Source: Actinokineospora xionganensis
GTDB lineage: Bacteria; Actinomycetota; Actinomycetes; Mycobacteriales; Pseudonocardiaceae
NCBI RefSeq assembly: GCF_014323725.1
Contig: NZ_JABVED010000017.1
Location: forward strand, 1 to 64,000
Direction of reading: 5' to 3'
Length of the DNA: 64,000 nt
The notes beneath the pieces are model-generated. The model was not told the origin of the DNA, ran no database searches, and saw only the letters and a program-made list of their open reading frames with translations. The translations under genes and the position numbers were made by a program. How positions within the stretch are numbered: position 1 is the first letter of the stretch; each line of letters starts with the position of its first letter. Positions 55,200-63,550 of the stretch are shown piece by piece.

Positions 55200-55688
55200 T
55201 TATCGCTTCCTGGTCTCAGTGTTCTCGTTGCCGTCTTCCCCGCTGGAGCTGCAGTTGCCGTCTTCATGGCAGCTGCCGCACTTGCCGTCGAGCGCCCACA
55301 ACTCGTGGTCGACGAGATACCCCGCGGCTTCGATCGCCTCCAGCGTACGGAGTACACCCCGCGCGGTCGCGGCGTTCGAGGTCTCGGCAGGCGTGTCGTC
55401 CGGGACGTGGTGGATGAACCGGCCCGCCACCCGTTCACAGAACGCGGCGTAGTCCTTGGTCCAACGCAGGAACAGGTGCCACCCCGCGTCGACTGCCGGG
55501 CTGGGCGACAGACGCTCGCCAGGGTGTCCGGCAGCCGCGAGAAAGGCAAGCGTCTGGTCCATGATTCGTGTGGCCAGGTCCAGGTCGATGTTCCGATCTT
55601 GGGCGAGTCTTGTCGTCAGGAGGTCGAACAATTCCTCCGAGATCAGAGTGCGGGCCCGGCGAGAGTCAAGGCGCAATACCCCGGTCAT
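55200..55688 (-). CDS. DUF1399-like (glycine-rich-domain-like) protein with Cys-rich tail
   Basis: A 162-residue protein; ATG 55688 has AAAGGA upstream. The stretch PSPAVDAGWHLFLRWTKDYA then AFCERVAGRFIHHVP has the VDxxWHxHLxxTxxYxxFC pattern of the DUF1399/GRDP group. The end is Cys- and Ser-rich (KCGSCHEDGNCSSSGED) and could bind metal. Function unknown. First of three small leftward genes facing an XRE regulator. Confidence 0.7.
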   Translation of the reverse strand: MTGVLRLDSRRARTLISEELFDLLTTRLAQDRNIDLDLATRIMDQTLAFLAAAGHPGERLSPSPAVDAGWHLFLRWTKDYAAFCERVAGRFIHHVPDDTPAETSNAATARGVLRTLEAIEAAGYLVDHELWALDGKCGSCHEDGNCSSSGEDGNENTETRKR

Positions 55689-55719
55689 TGGATAGTTCCT
55701 TTCGTTGATGTACTCATCA

Positions 55720-56064
55720 TCACGGCGACCACAGGGCGCTGCCCCTGATCACCAACGACGGCGCACCCGGTTCGCCGGGAGCGGGTAGGTTGACAAGCTC
55801 ACGCACCACCTCGACCAGGTCAGTGCCGTCCTTGAGCCAGACGACACCGCCATGCTCTTCGGTGAGCACACGGCTGGCGACGACATGGGTGCGATCAAAA
55901 ACGAACACAGCGTCGGTGTGCGCTCCGTGATTCCTGGAACAGGCGACGCACACAAGTTCGCCGTTGTCGTCGTGAAGCAGCCGGAATTGCCACCCGTTGT
56001 CCCGTAGCGCCGCCAGTTCGGCAAGCTCTGGGAACCGGGTAATGGAACTGGCGGATTCAGTCAT
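55720..56064 (-). CDS. Hypothetical protein, XRE-linked
   Basis: A 114-residue protein (MTESASSITRFPELAELAAL). It has a beta-rich middle (QFRLLHDDNGELVCVACSRN, HTDAVFVFDRTHVVASRV) and a C-terminal helix DLVEVVRELVNLPA. Its start overlaps the end of the preceding gene by 8 nt, so the two are coupled. No family is recognised. Confidence 0.65.
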   Translation of the reverse strand: MTESASSITRFPELAELAALRDNGWQFRLLHDDNGELVCVACSRNHGAHTDAVFVFDRTHVVASRVLTEEHGGVVWLKDGTDLVEVVRELVNLPAPGEPGAPSLVIRGSALWSP

Positions 56065-56374
56065 AGCGGCGACCGAATGATTGTGCCGAGTTCAATGTCG
56101 ACGAATACTCAGTGTCCGCCTGCGGCGGCCACAGTCGCTGATGCAGATCCGATGACACGAGGTCGTTCAGTCGGAGCCCAGCGCCCATCACGTCTTGCGC
56201 CGCCGCCGCGAATCGCGAACATGGCCAATGCTCGGTCGAGCAGAGGAGGCACGTTTCGGTTCCTTCAGCCGGCTGATGCGCGGTCAGATCGTCGATCACC
56301 CGCGCGACTTGGCCGAGCAGGCTGTCTGATCCCACGACTACAGCCACGATCGGTCGGTATCCGGGCCTCGGCAT
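56057..56374 (-). CDS. Small Cys/His-containing hypothetical protein
   Basis: A 105-residue protein from ATG 56374 with AGAGGAC upstream (MPRPGYRPIVAVVVGSDSLL). A CLLCSTEHWPCSRFAAAAQD stretch has three Cys and a His placed as in a small zinc site. It begins the leftward trio and lies 164 nt from the divergent XRE regulator start. No family is recognised. Confidence 0.65.
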   Translation of the reverse strand: MPRPGYRPIVAVVVGSDSLLGQVARVIDDLTAHQPAEGTETCLLCSTEHWPCSRFAAAAQDVMGAGLRLNDLVSSDLHQRLWPPQADTEYSSTLNSAQSFGRRYD

Positions 56375-56538
56375 TGACGTCCTCTTGATTCGGTCGGGCC
56401 GGTCGTTGCCGGTGGAAGCATCACCCTGCGTTGCTGTTGACCACCGCATAGTGAACGCTAGGCTTGTTCGACCTGGTAGAGGACTGACCACGGGTACGAG
56501 TACGGCAGGGCTCGGGGCGACGATGTGCAGGGGGCGAT

Positions 56539-57561
56539 GTGGGCTACAGGCGGGCAACACCGCGCGCTGGTCAACGTTCGCCCGGCCGCGCCTGCATCTC
56601 GGGCTACGTGTTCAAGCTGATTCGTGAGTCGACGCATTTCACTCAGGCGCGTCTCGCCGAAATCCTGCGTGTGGATGTGGCGACAGTTCAGGGCTGGGAG
56701 AGCGGTCGTCGGCCCCTGGGTGCATTGCGCAGCGCAGATCTCGTCCGGCTACGGATGAGCATGCGCCGTCTCGGAGCGCCTGCGGTCGCCTTGGCCGTGT
56801 TGGATCTCGCGATCGAGGCTGACCTCATCGTCTTCGACGCTGTCGAGGCAGGCCCCACAGTGTTGGCTGCCGACACCCATCCGCTCGCCGCCGCTGTGCA
56901 TCGTCGAACGCTCACCAGCCTGCTCACCTGGCCGTTCACGGGAACTGTGCCGGGCGTTCTGGCAGTGCCTGCGCAAACGGCCCGCCGTGGTCCCGTTGCC
57001 GACCGACCATTACTGGGCTCGGAGGAACGCGAGCGGTTCTTCGACCACCTGCAGGTCACTGCGGATGCCTCACGAGGAACAGCAAACGCGTTGCTGAGGC
57101 GCCAAGCCGTCTATCTGCTGGGCTTCGATCAACGCCCAGACTCCGCCCGGTGGCTCACTTCTGAGCTGCGGGACGCCAACCGCATCGCCGGACACGCCGA
57201 TCACCTGTCGTCCTGGGTCGCACATCGGTCGTCGGCCATCGCCTTGGCGCAGAAGGGACACCGTGACGCTCTGCATGCTTTCGTCGCACGGGAGTTGAAC
57301 ACCGACGCGCAGGAGATCGCCAATCTGAACTACTGGGCCTATTGGCTTGGGGAGATCGCCGATCCTCAGGTCGATGACGACTTCATGACTACCGTGGACC
57401 CCGAACAGTGGTTTGGCGCCCGCGTGCTTGATCACCTGCTTGTTCGACTCAATCCGGGCTCGCATCACGCCGACCTCAACATCCACACGCTCTGGGCACT
57501 GTTTGCTTGCTCGGCCAATTGTTTTGCGGGGTCGGAGGCATGCCCAAGCTCGGGCAGGTGA
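56539..57561 (+). CDS. XRE-family transcriptional regulator
   Basis: A 340-residue protein from GTG 56539 with AGGGG upstream. The helix-turn-helix is near the N-terminus (KLIRESTHFTQARLAEILRV, DVATVQGWESGRRPLGAL). The following ~260 residues are helical and Ala/Leu-rich, a TPR-like ligand or peptide-binding part. It is divergent from the three small genes and precedes an HD hydrolase by 111 nt. Third-position GC is lower than in most of the window, which may mark a more recent arrival. Confidence 0.85.
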   Translation: MGYRRATPRAGQRSPGRACISGYVFKLIRESTHFTQARLAEILRVDVATVQGWESGRRPLGALRSADLVRLRMSMRRLGAPAVALAVLDLAIEADLIVFDAVEAGPTVLAADTHPLAAAVHRRTLTSLLTWPFTGTVPGVLAVPAQTARRGPVADRPLLGSEERERFFDHLQVTADASRGTANALLRRQAVYLLGFDQRPDSARWLTSELRDANRIAGHADHLSSWVAHRSSAIALAQKGHRDALHAFVARELNTDAQEIANLNYWAYWLGEIADPQVDDDFMTTVDPEQWFGARVLDHLLVRLNPGSHHADLNIHTLWALFACSANCFAGSEACPSSGR

Positions 57562-57672
57562 AGTCGTGGATCGGATGAGCGCCGACCCCCACCTCACCCA
57601 CCGTGCTCGCCGTGAACTGGATAGCGTGGCGTACGCCATCCGGCTGGCTGACAGATGAGAGAGGGGCACCAC

Positions 57673-58266
57673 GTGTCCGGTGACCACACCCGGCGACCCG
57701 AGGACGAAGAGGCCTGCGCGACCGCTGCTTTCGCCTTCGAGCTCGGCGTTCTCAAGAACATGCGCCGGGCCGGCTGGTGGCATGCGGGAGTTCGTGACCC
57801 GGAGTCGGTCGCCGAGCACAGTCTTCGTGTCGCGCAGCTCGCCTCGCTGATCGCCGCCGAGGAAGGGGCGGACCCGGCGCGGGCGGCGTTTCTCGGGTTG
57901 TGGCACGACAGCCAGGAGACTCGGACGGGCGATATCCCGCACACCGCGAAGCCCTATCTCGCAAGCCGGATCGACAATCGGGCGATCACCGCGGACCAGA
58001 CCGCGCGCATGCCCGAGATGGCCGCCAAGACTGTCCGGGAAGCTGTCGACGAGTACGAGAGTCAGGACACCGCCGAGGCGCACTGCGCCAAGGACGCCGA
58101 CAAGCTCGAATGCCTCATCCAGGCCGTCGAATACCGTACCGCCGGCTACCAGAACCTCCAGTCCTGGATCGACTCGTCCCGAGCGGGGTTGCGGACCGAA
58201 GCGGCTCGGCGGATCGCTGACGCGGCGCTGCGAACCTCGCCGCTGACGTGGCGGGAGCACGTCTGA
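57673..58266 (+). CDS. HD-domain phosphohydrolase, YfbR-like
   Basis: A 197-residue protein; GTG 57673 is preferred because GAGAGGGG precedes it, with ATG 57655 as an alternative. HD motifs are ordered as in 5'-nucleotidase YfbR: RDPESVAEHSLRVAQLASLI (first His), GLWHDSQETRTGDIPHTAKP (HD pair) and CAKDADKLECLIQAVEY (last Asp). Such enzymes dephosphorylate deoxynucleoside monophosphates with a divalent metal. It ends before a strong terminator. Confidence 0.87.
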   Translation: MSGDHTRRPEDEEACATAAFAFELGVLKNMRRAGWWHAGVRDPESVAEHSLRVAQLASLIAAEEGADPARAAFLGLWHDSQETRTGDIPHTAKPYLASRIDNRAITADQTARMPEMAAKTVREAVDEYESQDTAEAHCAKDADKLECLIQAVEYRTAGYQNLQSWIDSSRAGLRTEAARRIADAALRTSPLTWREHV

Positions 58267-58277
58267 TCTAAACGGAC

Positions 58278-58309
58278 GGAGGGTCCCGGCAATGCCGGGA
58301 CCCTCCTTT
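58278..58309. terminator. Terminator between convergent genes
   Basis: A perfect 13-bp stem (58278-58290 with 58294-58306), AAT loop and TTT. It serves the HD gene and probably also the convergent P450 gene whose stop is at 58320. Confidence 0.92.
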
Positions 58310-58319
58310 GAACCACAGC

Positions 58320-59669
58320 TCAGGCCGGGTGCACCGTCATCGGCAGCCCGCCCTTGACCCGCAGCGACAGCATCGGCTCCGGGACCACCTCATACCCCGG
58401 CACCAGCTTCAGCGTCATCTCCCGCGCCAGCATGGAGATCACGAACGTCGCCTCCATCAGCCCAAGGTGGCTCCCGACGCAGAAGCGCGGTCCAGCCCCG
58501 AAAGGCAGGTATGCGTACCGCGGCCGGGTGTTCGCCCGAGACGGGTCGAACCGGTCCGGGTCGAACTTCTCCGGTGCGTCCCAGAACTCCGGGTGGCGGT
58601 GCAAGGTGTACGGGCACACCATCACATCCGAGCCCGCGGGCACGTGGTAGCCGCCGACCTCGTCCTCCTCGACCGAACGCCGGGTCAGGATCCACACCGG
58701 CGGGTAGAGACGCATGGCCTCTTCGAGCACCATGTTCGTGTACGTCAGGCTCTTCAGATCCTCCAGCACGGGCGTCCGGTCGCCCAGCACCGCGATGGCC
58801 TCCTCCCGCAGGCGGGAAGCGACATCCGGGTGCTGGTCCATCAGGTACAGCGCCCACCCGACCGTGGACGCCGTCGTCTCGTGGCCTGCCAGGAGCAACG
58901 TGATCAGTTCGTCGCGCATGCGCGTCTGGGCGACGCGGGGGTCGGATTCCTTGCTGGTGGACTGGATCAGCCGGGAGATCACGTCGTCCGCCGGGTCGCG
59001 CGGATTGCCAAGGCGTTCCGCGACAAGGGCTTCGACGATCCGCGACAGGTCGTCGCTGGCCTTGCGGAACTCCCGCTGCCTGCGCAGCGGGAGCCACGTG
59101 GGGACCATGCCCATGGTCTCCATCTCGAACATCGCCTGGTCCTGCACGGCTTCGAACGAGTGCCCGATCGACTCGAACGCGTCCAGGTCGGCGTCGAGGA
59201 GGGTCCGGCCGAGTACACCGAGGGTGAACCCGGTGAGCTCGTGCAGGACGTCCGTCGGGCCCTGGCGGGTCCGCAGGCGGGCCACCAGCTTGGCCGCCTC
59301 CTCGACGATGGTGTCGGCCTGGGCGGCGATCCGCCGGTGCTGGAACACCGGCTGGATCGTCCGCCGCTGCTCCCGCCACAGCGCCCCGTCGCTGGTCAGC
59401 AGGCCGTCCCCGAGGGCTCGGCGTGCTTCAACGTAGCCGATTCCCTTGTGGTAATTGGCACTGTTGTCGGCGAGGATGTGCTTCGCGTGGTCGGGGTGGT
59501 TGAAGTAGTAGAGCGTCTTTGGTCCGATCCCCACCCGCACCGCGTCCCCGTAGGTCGCCGCCGCCGTGGACATCAGCGTGAGCCGGTCGCCTTTGAGCTG
59601 CTTGAGCAGGCTGAGCGTCTGACTGCGTGGGGGACCGGGGGGGACACGGTGCGAGGGGGTCATCGTCAT
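58320..59669 (-). CDS. Cytochrome P450
   Basis: A 449-residue monooxygenase; ATG 59669 overlaps the UnbU stop (ATGA). The oxygen-binding I-helix is AGHETT (261-266), the K-helix is EEAMRLYPP and the haem loop is FGAGPRFCVG with Cys397. The proline-rich start (RVPPGPP) and large size resemble CYP102/CYP110-like fatty-acid or polyene hydroxylases more than small antibiotic P450s. Last gene of the leftward operon, so it likely oxidises the product of that pathway. No redox partner is encoded here. Confidence 0.95.
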   Translation of the reverse strand: MTMTPSHRVPPGPPRSQTLSLLKQLKGDRLTLMSTAAATYGDAVRVGIGPKTLYYFNHPDHAKHILADNSANYHKGIGYVEARRALGDGLLTSDGALWREQRRTIQPVFQHRRIAAQADTIVEEAAKLVARLRTRQGPTDVLHELTGFTLGVLGRTLLDADLDAFESIGHSFEAVQDQAMFEMETMGMVPTWLPLRRQREFRKASDDLSRIVEALVAERLGNPRDPADDVISRLIQSTSKESDPRVAQTRMRDELITLLLAGHETTASTVGWALYLMDQHPDVASRLREEAIAVLGDRTPVLEDLKSLTYTNMVLEEAMRLYPPVWILTRRSVEEDEVGGYHVPAGSDVMVCPYTLHRHPEFWDAPEKFDPDRFDPSRANTRPRYAYLPFGAGPRFCVGSHLGLMEATFVISMLAREMTLKLVPGYEVVPEPMLSLRVKGGLPMTVHPA

Positions 59670-60628
59670 GCCGCCTTCTGCTCCGCGGTGGCGGCCGGGG
59701 TGGCCGGGACCAGGGTGACCGGGGGAGCGGAAGCCTTCGACTTCTCCACGAAGTGGACCGTCCAGTGGTAGCAGCCGCGGATCAGGCAGACCAGCGCGGT
59801 GGCGAGGAAGATGTTGTACGCCACGTGCGCCACGATCAGCACGCCGTAGGCCAGCGCCACGCCGCCGCCGAAGGCGAACTGAGCCCACGGCTTCGACGGG
59901 GACGTGCCCGGGTCGGTGATCATGTAGTTGGTGAACAAGATGAACGCGACACCGGTCATCATGCCCAGCGCGGCCGGGATCGACGTGTCGAACAGCCATC
60001 CGCGGATGATCGACTGGGCGGCGAACACACCGACCCAGCCCGCGATCAGCCACATCCGGCCGGTCAGCTTGCCGTTGATCATCGTGCCGCCGATGATGAT
60101 CAGACCCGGGATCAGCCAGTCCACCCAGCCCGAGACGTGCTCGGTGAAGTGGTACGGCGGTGCGATCGAGGCCCAGGGGAACAGGACCAGGATCATCGCG
60201 ATGCCGAAGTTCGACGGGTTCATGAAGTGCCGCATGCGGCCCTTCACCGGCGCCCGCAGGATCCACTTCGCGCCGACCGCCAGGGTGACGCCGAAGACGA
60301 GCACCCAGACCCGGTCGTTGACGTAGATCAGCATGTTCACCGCGAGGCTGGTGATGTGCGCGGGGAACAGGAACTGCACGAGCCCCTTGAAGCCGCCGCC
60401 CAGGTAGCGCGGGTCGCGGCCCTCGGAGCGGGCGCCGATCTTCTCCAGGCCCAGTTCGACCGCGTAGCCGGTCGCCAGGGCGATGAAGGGCCACACCCAC
60501 GGCTGCTCGAAGCCGAGGAAGGCGTACCCGACGATGTTGAACACGCTGATGGATATCGCGAAGTTGCGGAGCGCCTTGATGACCTTGGGGTCATGGCGCA
60601 CTGGCGCGGCTGTCTTGGTCTCAGCCAT
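59666..60628 (-). CDS. unbU: UnbU-like membrane protein of enediyne-type clusters
   Basis: A 320-residue polytopic protein with about eight helices. It carries family-like stretches: NFAISISVFNIVGYAFLGFE, KGRMRHFMNPSNFGIAMILV, LIPGLIIIGGTMINGKLTGR, ITDPGTSPSKPWAQFAFGGG. The RNF/NqrB-like HFMNPSNFG and TNYMITDPGTSP blocks are typical of UnbU, suggesting a flavin-linked or ion-coupled membrane role. In enediyne cassettes unbU goes with unbV and the PKS. It stands between those parts here, but no enediyne PKS is in view. Confidence 0.88.
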   Translation of the reverse strand: MAETKTAAPVRHDPKVIKALRNFAISISVFNIVGYAFLGFEQPWVWPFIALATGYAVELGLEKIGARSEGRDPRYLGGGFKGLVQFLFPAHITSLAVNMLIYVNDRVWVLVFGVTLAVGAKWILRAPVKGRMRHFMNPSNFGIAMILVLFPWASIAPPYHFTEHVSGWVDWLIPGLIIIGGTMINGKLTGRMWLIAGWVGVFAAQSIIRGWLFDTSIPAALGMMTGVAFILFTNYMITDPGTSPSKPWAQFAFGGGVALAYGVLIVAHVAYNIFLATALVCLIRGCYHWTVHFVEKSKASAPPVTLVPATPAATAEQKAA

Positions 60629-60634
60629 GACGGG

Positions 60635-62563
60635 TCACTTCTCCTTCGCCTGGGTGCCGAGCCGCAGCGCGTGCATGCCCGAGGTCAACTGCAGGTCTTG
60701 TTCACGCATCTGGCCCGAGCGGTCCCGCCAGGTCAGGTGCACCTTGACCGGTCCGGCGTCGTCGCCGAGTCCGATGTGGACGTCGTTGCTGCGCTTGCCG
60801 GAGTGCCCGCCGCCACCGTCGACCCGACCGATGACCTTGGTGCCGTCGGCCTTCGTCACGACCACCTGGGCGCCGACGACCGGCGACCCGGGCGCGCCGT
60901 CCGCGGTGGGGGCGTCGTGGAACAGGCACAGCGTGAGGCTGTGGCCCGCGTTCGGCGCGTTGTTCTGGTAGAACACCGGCTGGTCCCACTGCCGGGCCAT
61001 GGCGAAGTCGAGCCTGCCGTCGCCGTCGGCGTCACCGGTGGCGACACCGCGGGTCGGGACCGGGACGGCCAGACCAAGCTCGGGGGCGAGGTCGTCGTAG
61101 TGGCCGTCGGCGCCCTTGACGAAGAACTTCATGGTGTGGTCGCCGCCGACATCGTCGCCGAGGGTCACGTTCGGCCAGAACGACGGGTTGGTGAGCAGTT
61201 CGTCGTTGGCGGTGGCCAGTTCCTGCAGCTGCGGCCAGCGGTTGGTGTATCCGCGGACGAAGCCGGTGGCCTGCACGACCTGGTTGGTGCCGCTGTTGGT
61301 GAAGTCACCCGCCTTGACGTCCCAGCCCCAGCCGGACCACGCGGTGTTGGCCGAGCCGCTGACGTCGTCGAACGGGGCCTCACCGGCGAGCAGCTTCGTG
61401 CGCAGGTCGGCCTGGTCCTTGGCCTTGGTGAGGAAGTGGAAGTTGCTCTCCTCGATGCCCCACGAGGTGGTGATGTTGCTGACGAACAGGTCGTAGAGGC
61501 CGTCGCCGTCGAGGTCGGCGAAGTCCTCGCCCATGCCCTTGAACGAGTCCTGGCCGATCAGCTTGGACTTGGGCACGACCGGGGATCGGCCGCCGATGAT
61601 CTCCTCGAAGGCGAGCTTGCCCGGCGTGGACTTGTTGTGCAGCAGGTGGTCCGGGCCGAAGTCGTTGGCCAGGTGCAGCTCCGGCAGGCCGTCGCCGTCG
61701 AGGTCGGCCGAGGCCGCCCCGAGCTCCCAGCCCCGGGAGATCTCGACGGGCAGCGCGTCGTCGACCTTGCGGAAAGTGCCGTCGCCATTGGCGAGGAAGA
61801 AGTAGTTCTCACCGCCGTTGCGGGCATCCGACATCGAGTCGTTCATTTCCACCCCGCCTGCGACCCGGTCGTCGAGCACCGGGCTGTGCGGGAAGTAGTT
61901 CGTGATCAGGATGTCGTAGTGCCCGTCACCGTCGAAGTCCTCATAGGTGACGGCGTTGCTGTTCCACTGTGGACCGTCGTAGACGCCATTGGTCTTGCCG
62001 GGCACCAGTTCCACCGCGGTGAAGCACTCGGCGTCGAGTTTCTTCGCCTCGGGCTTGGTGAGGAAAATGATCGGCGTGCGTCCCCAGTAGTAGACCAGCA
62101 GGTCCGTGCGGCCGTCCTCGTTGTAGTCGCCGGGCAGGCACCCCATCGGCGCGATCTGCCCGTTCATCGGCAGCGGGGCGGGGTTCAGCGCGAAGGCCGG
62201 GTAGCGGTGGCCGTTCTTGTCCGGCACCGGGGTCACCACGACCTGGTCGATCCGCGGGTCGGTGATGCACAGGTCGTTGGGCAGGCCGTCGCCGTCGACG
62301 TCGTTCATCGCGATGGCCGCGCCGACCGAGGAGATCCACGCGTCGATGTGCTTGTAGTCCTTGTTGACCTTGCGGACTTCCTGCTGGGCGAACCCGCTCG
62401 GCATGGCGATGGACTTCGCGGTGAACTTGAAGTCCTTGGCCAGTGCGGCCTTCGTCTCGGCGCTCGACTCAGGCAGGCGGGCCACCATGAACGTGGTCAC
62501 CACCAAGACCAGAGCGATGATCCCAGGAAGCTGCCTGTGCAGCCATCCAGGTTTGGTGGTCAT
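60635..62563 (-). CDS. unbV: CRTAC1 / UnbV-like FG-GAP repeat protein with ASPIC domain
   Basis: A 642-residue protein. One N-terminal membrane helix (GIIALVLVVTTFMVARL) anchors a large outer beta-propeller. At least six calcium-binding loops are visible: NDVDGDGLPND, GDYNEDGRTD, EDFDGDGHYD, ADLDGDGLPE, ADLDGDGLYD and GDADGDGRLD. An ASPIC/UnbV end domain follows (VKVHLTWRDRSGQMREQDLQ). UnbV proteins are conserved in enediyne cassettes with no settled chemistry. The start overlaps the end of the DUF1702 gene by 4 nt. Confidence 0.92.
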   Translation of the reverse strand: MTTKPGWLHRQLPGIIALVLVVTTFMVARLPESSAETKAALAKDFKFTAKSIAMPSGFAQQEVRKVNKDYKHIDAWISSVGAAIAMNDVDGDGLPNDLCITDPRIDQVVVTPVPDKNGHRYPAFALNPAPLPMNGQIAPMGCLPGDYNEDGRTDLLVYYWGRTPIIFLTKPEAKKLDAECFTAVELVPGKTNGVYDGPQWNSNAVTYEDFDGDGHYDILITNYFPHSPVLDDRVAGGVEMNDSMSDARNGGENYFFLANGDGTFRKVDDALPVEISRGWELGAASADLDGDGLPELHLANDFGPDHLLHNKSTPGKLAFEEIIGGRSPVVPKSKLIGQDSFKGMGEDFADLDGDGLYDLFVSNITTSWGIEESNFHFLTKAKDQADLRTKLLAGEAPFDDVSGSANTAWSGWGWDVKAGDFTNSGTNQVVQATGFVRGYTNRWPQLQELATANDELLTNPSFWPNVTLGDDVGGDHTMKFFVKGADGHYDDLAPELGLAVPVPTRGVATGDADGDGRLDFAMARQWDQPVFYQNNAPNAGHSLTLCLFHDAPTADGAPGSPVVGAQVVVTKADGTKVIGRVDGGGGHSGKRSNDVHIGLGDDAGPVKVHLTWRDRSGQMREQDLQLTSGMHALRLGTQAKEK

Positions 62564-63537
62564 CGACTTACACCTCCCATTGCGGCGAATCGGCCTGCGA
62601 CACGCTGGCGCCAGACCTCGTAAGCGGGTACATCACCGTCGGCCGGAAGGTCGCGACGGGCGTCGTGGGTGAGCTGTGCGGCGTCCTCCGGGGACATACC
62701 GCAGAAAACCTTCGAGGCGACCCGGGTGTGCGGGATGACAAGGCCGGCGCGCACCCTGGCCTCGGAGGCGAACGACGAGGCCTGGGCGAGCATCGGCGCG
62801 TAGTCGCCCGCCAGGTCGCGGTAGGCGAGCAGTTCGGTCTCGTCGGCGCCACCGGCATAGGTGGCGGCCAACCCGGTGCCCGCCCAGAGGTCCGCGCGCC
62901 GGTGCTCGGGGAACTTGGCGATCATCGACGCGACGAGCGGGCCGTCGCTGCCGCCGATGAACCACAGGGCCCGGCCGATTCCCTGGTCGATCCCGTGGTT
63001 GGCCTGACCTTCGCCCCAACTGGTGAGCCAGTCGAACTTCTCGACGTACTGCTCCTCGACATAGCGCTTCGTCTTGAAGTAAGCCTGGTGGAAGCCGTAG
63101 CCGTCGAGCACCAGGCCCACGAGCAGCGGGTCGAGGGTCTCCGCCTTGCGCCAGGCGAACTTCGGCAGCCTGCACATCGCCCAGCCGAGGCCGACGTAGA
63201 CCATGTAGACGTGCTTGTCGCCCTCGCCGGCGAGGAAGTCGTCGAGGTGGTGCTTGCCGCCCAGCGGTAGGCCGTCGCGGATCCCGTAGCCCATCCCGGC
63301 GCCCTCATAGGCGAAGCCCCGGTAGTAAGGCTCGATCTGGTCCAGCTTGGCGACGGCGTCGTCGATGGTGGCCGCTTCCGCGGCGTAGGCATAGCCTTCG
63401 AGGAACCTGCGGCCGACGGTCTCCAGGTTCTCCTGGGCGGCCGGACTCTTCTTGTGGAAGCCACGCACGTCCAGCAAAGTGGCCGACGCGTTCGGTGTCA
63501 GGATGCGGCGCCGTAGCGCCCGCCATGCAGTGCCCAA
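62560..63537 (-). CDS. DUF1702-family protein (second copy)
   Basis: A 325-residue protein; TTG 63537 is chosen since GAGGGGGAAAG lies just before it and the protein then begins MGTAWRALRRRILTPNASAT, as DUF1702 proteins do. Further landmarks are RGFHKKSPAAQENLETVGRR, FAYEGAGMGYGIRDGL and NHGIDQGIGRALWFIGGSDG. No catalytic motif is known. It follows a related copy by 13 nt and overlaps the UnbV-like gene. DUF1702 proteins occur beside unusual polyketide genes. Confidence 0.88.
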   Translation of the reverse strand: MGTAWRALRRRILTPNASATLLDVRGFHKKSPAAQENLETVGRRFLEGYAYAAEAATIDDAVAKLDQIEPYYRGFAYEGAGMGYGIRDGLPLGGKHHLDDFLAGEGDKHVYMVYVGLGWAMCRLPKFAWRKAETLDPLLVGLVLDGYGFHQAYFKTKRYVEEQYVEKFDWLTSWGEGQANHGIDQGIGRALWFIGGSDGPLVASMIAKFPEHRRADLWAGTGLAATYAGGADETELLAYRDLAGDYAPMLAQASSFASEARVRAGLVIPHTRVASKVFCGMSPEDAAQLTHDARRDLPADGDVPAYEVWRQRVAGRFAAMGGVSR

Positions 63538-63550
63538 CTGACTTTCCCCC

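Noticed and set aside
59627-62623. A 998-codon plus-strand open frame across P450, UnbU and UnbV
   Set aside because: Antisense shadow of three genes with clear motifs and overlaps.
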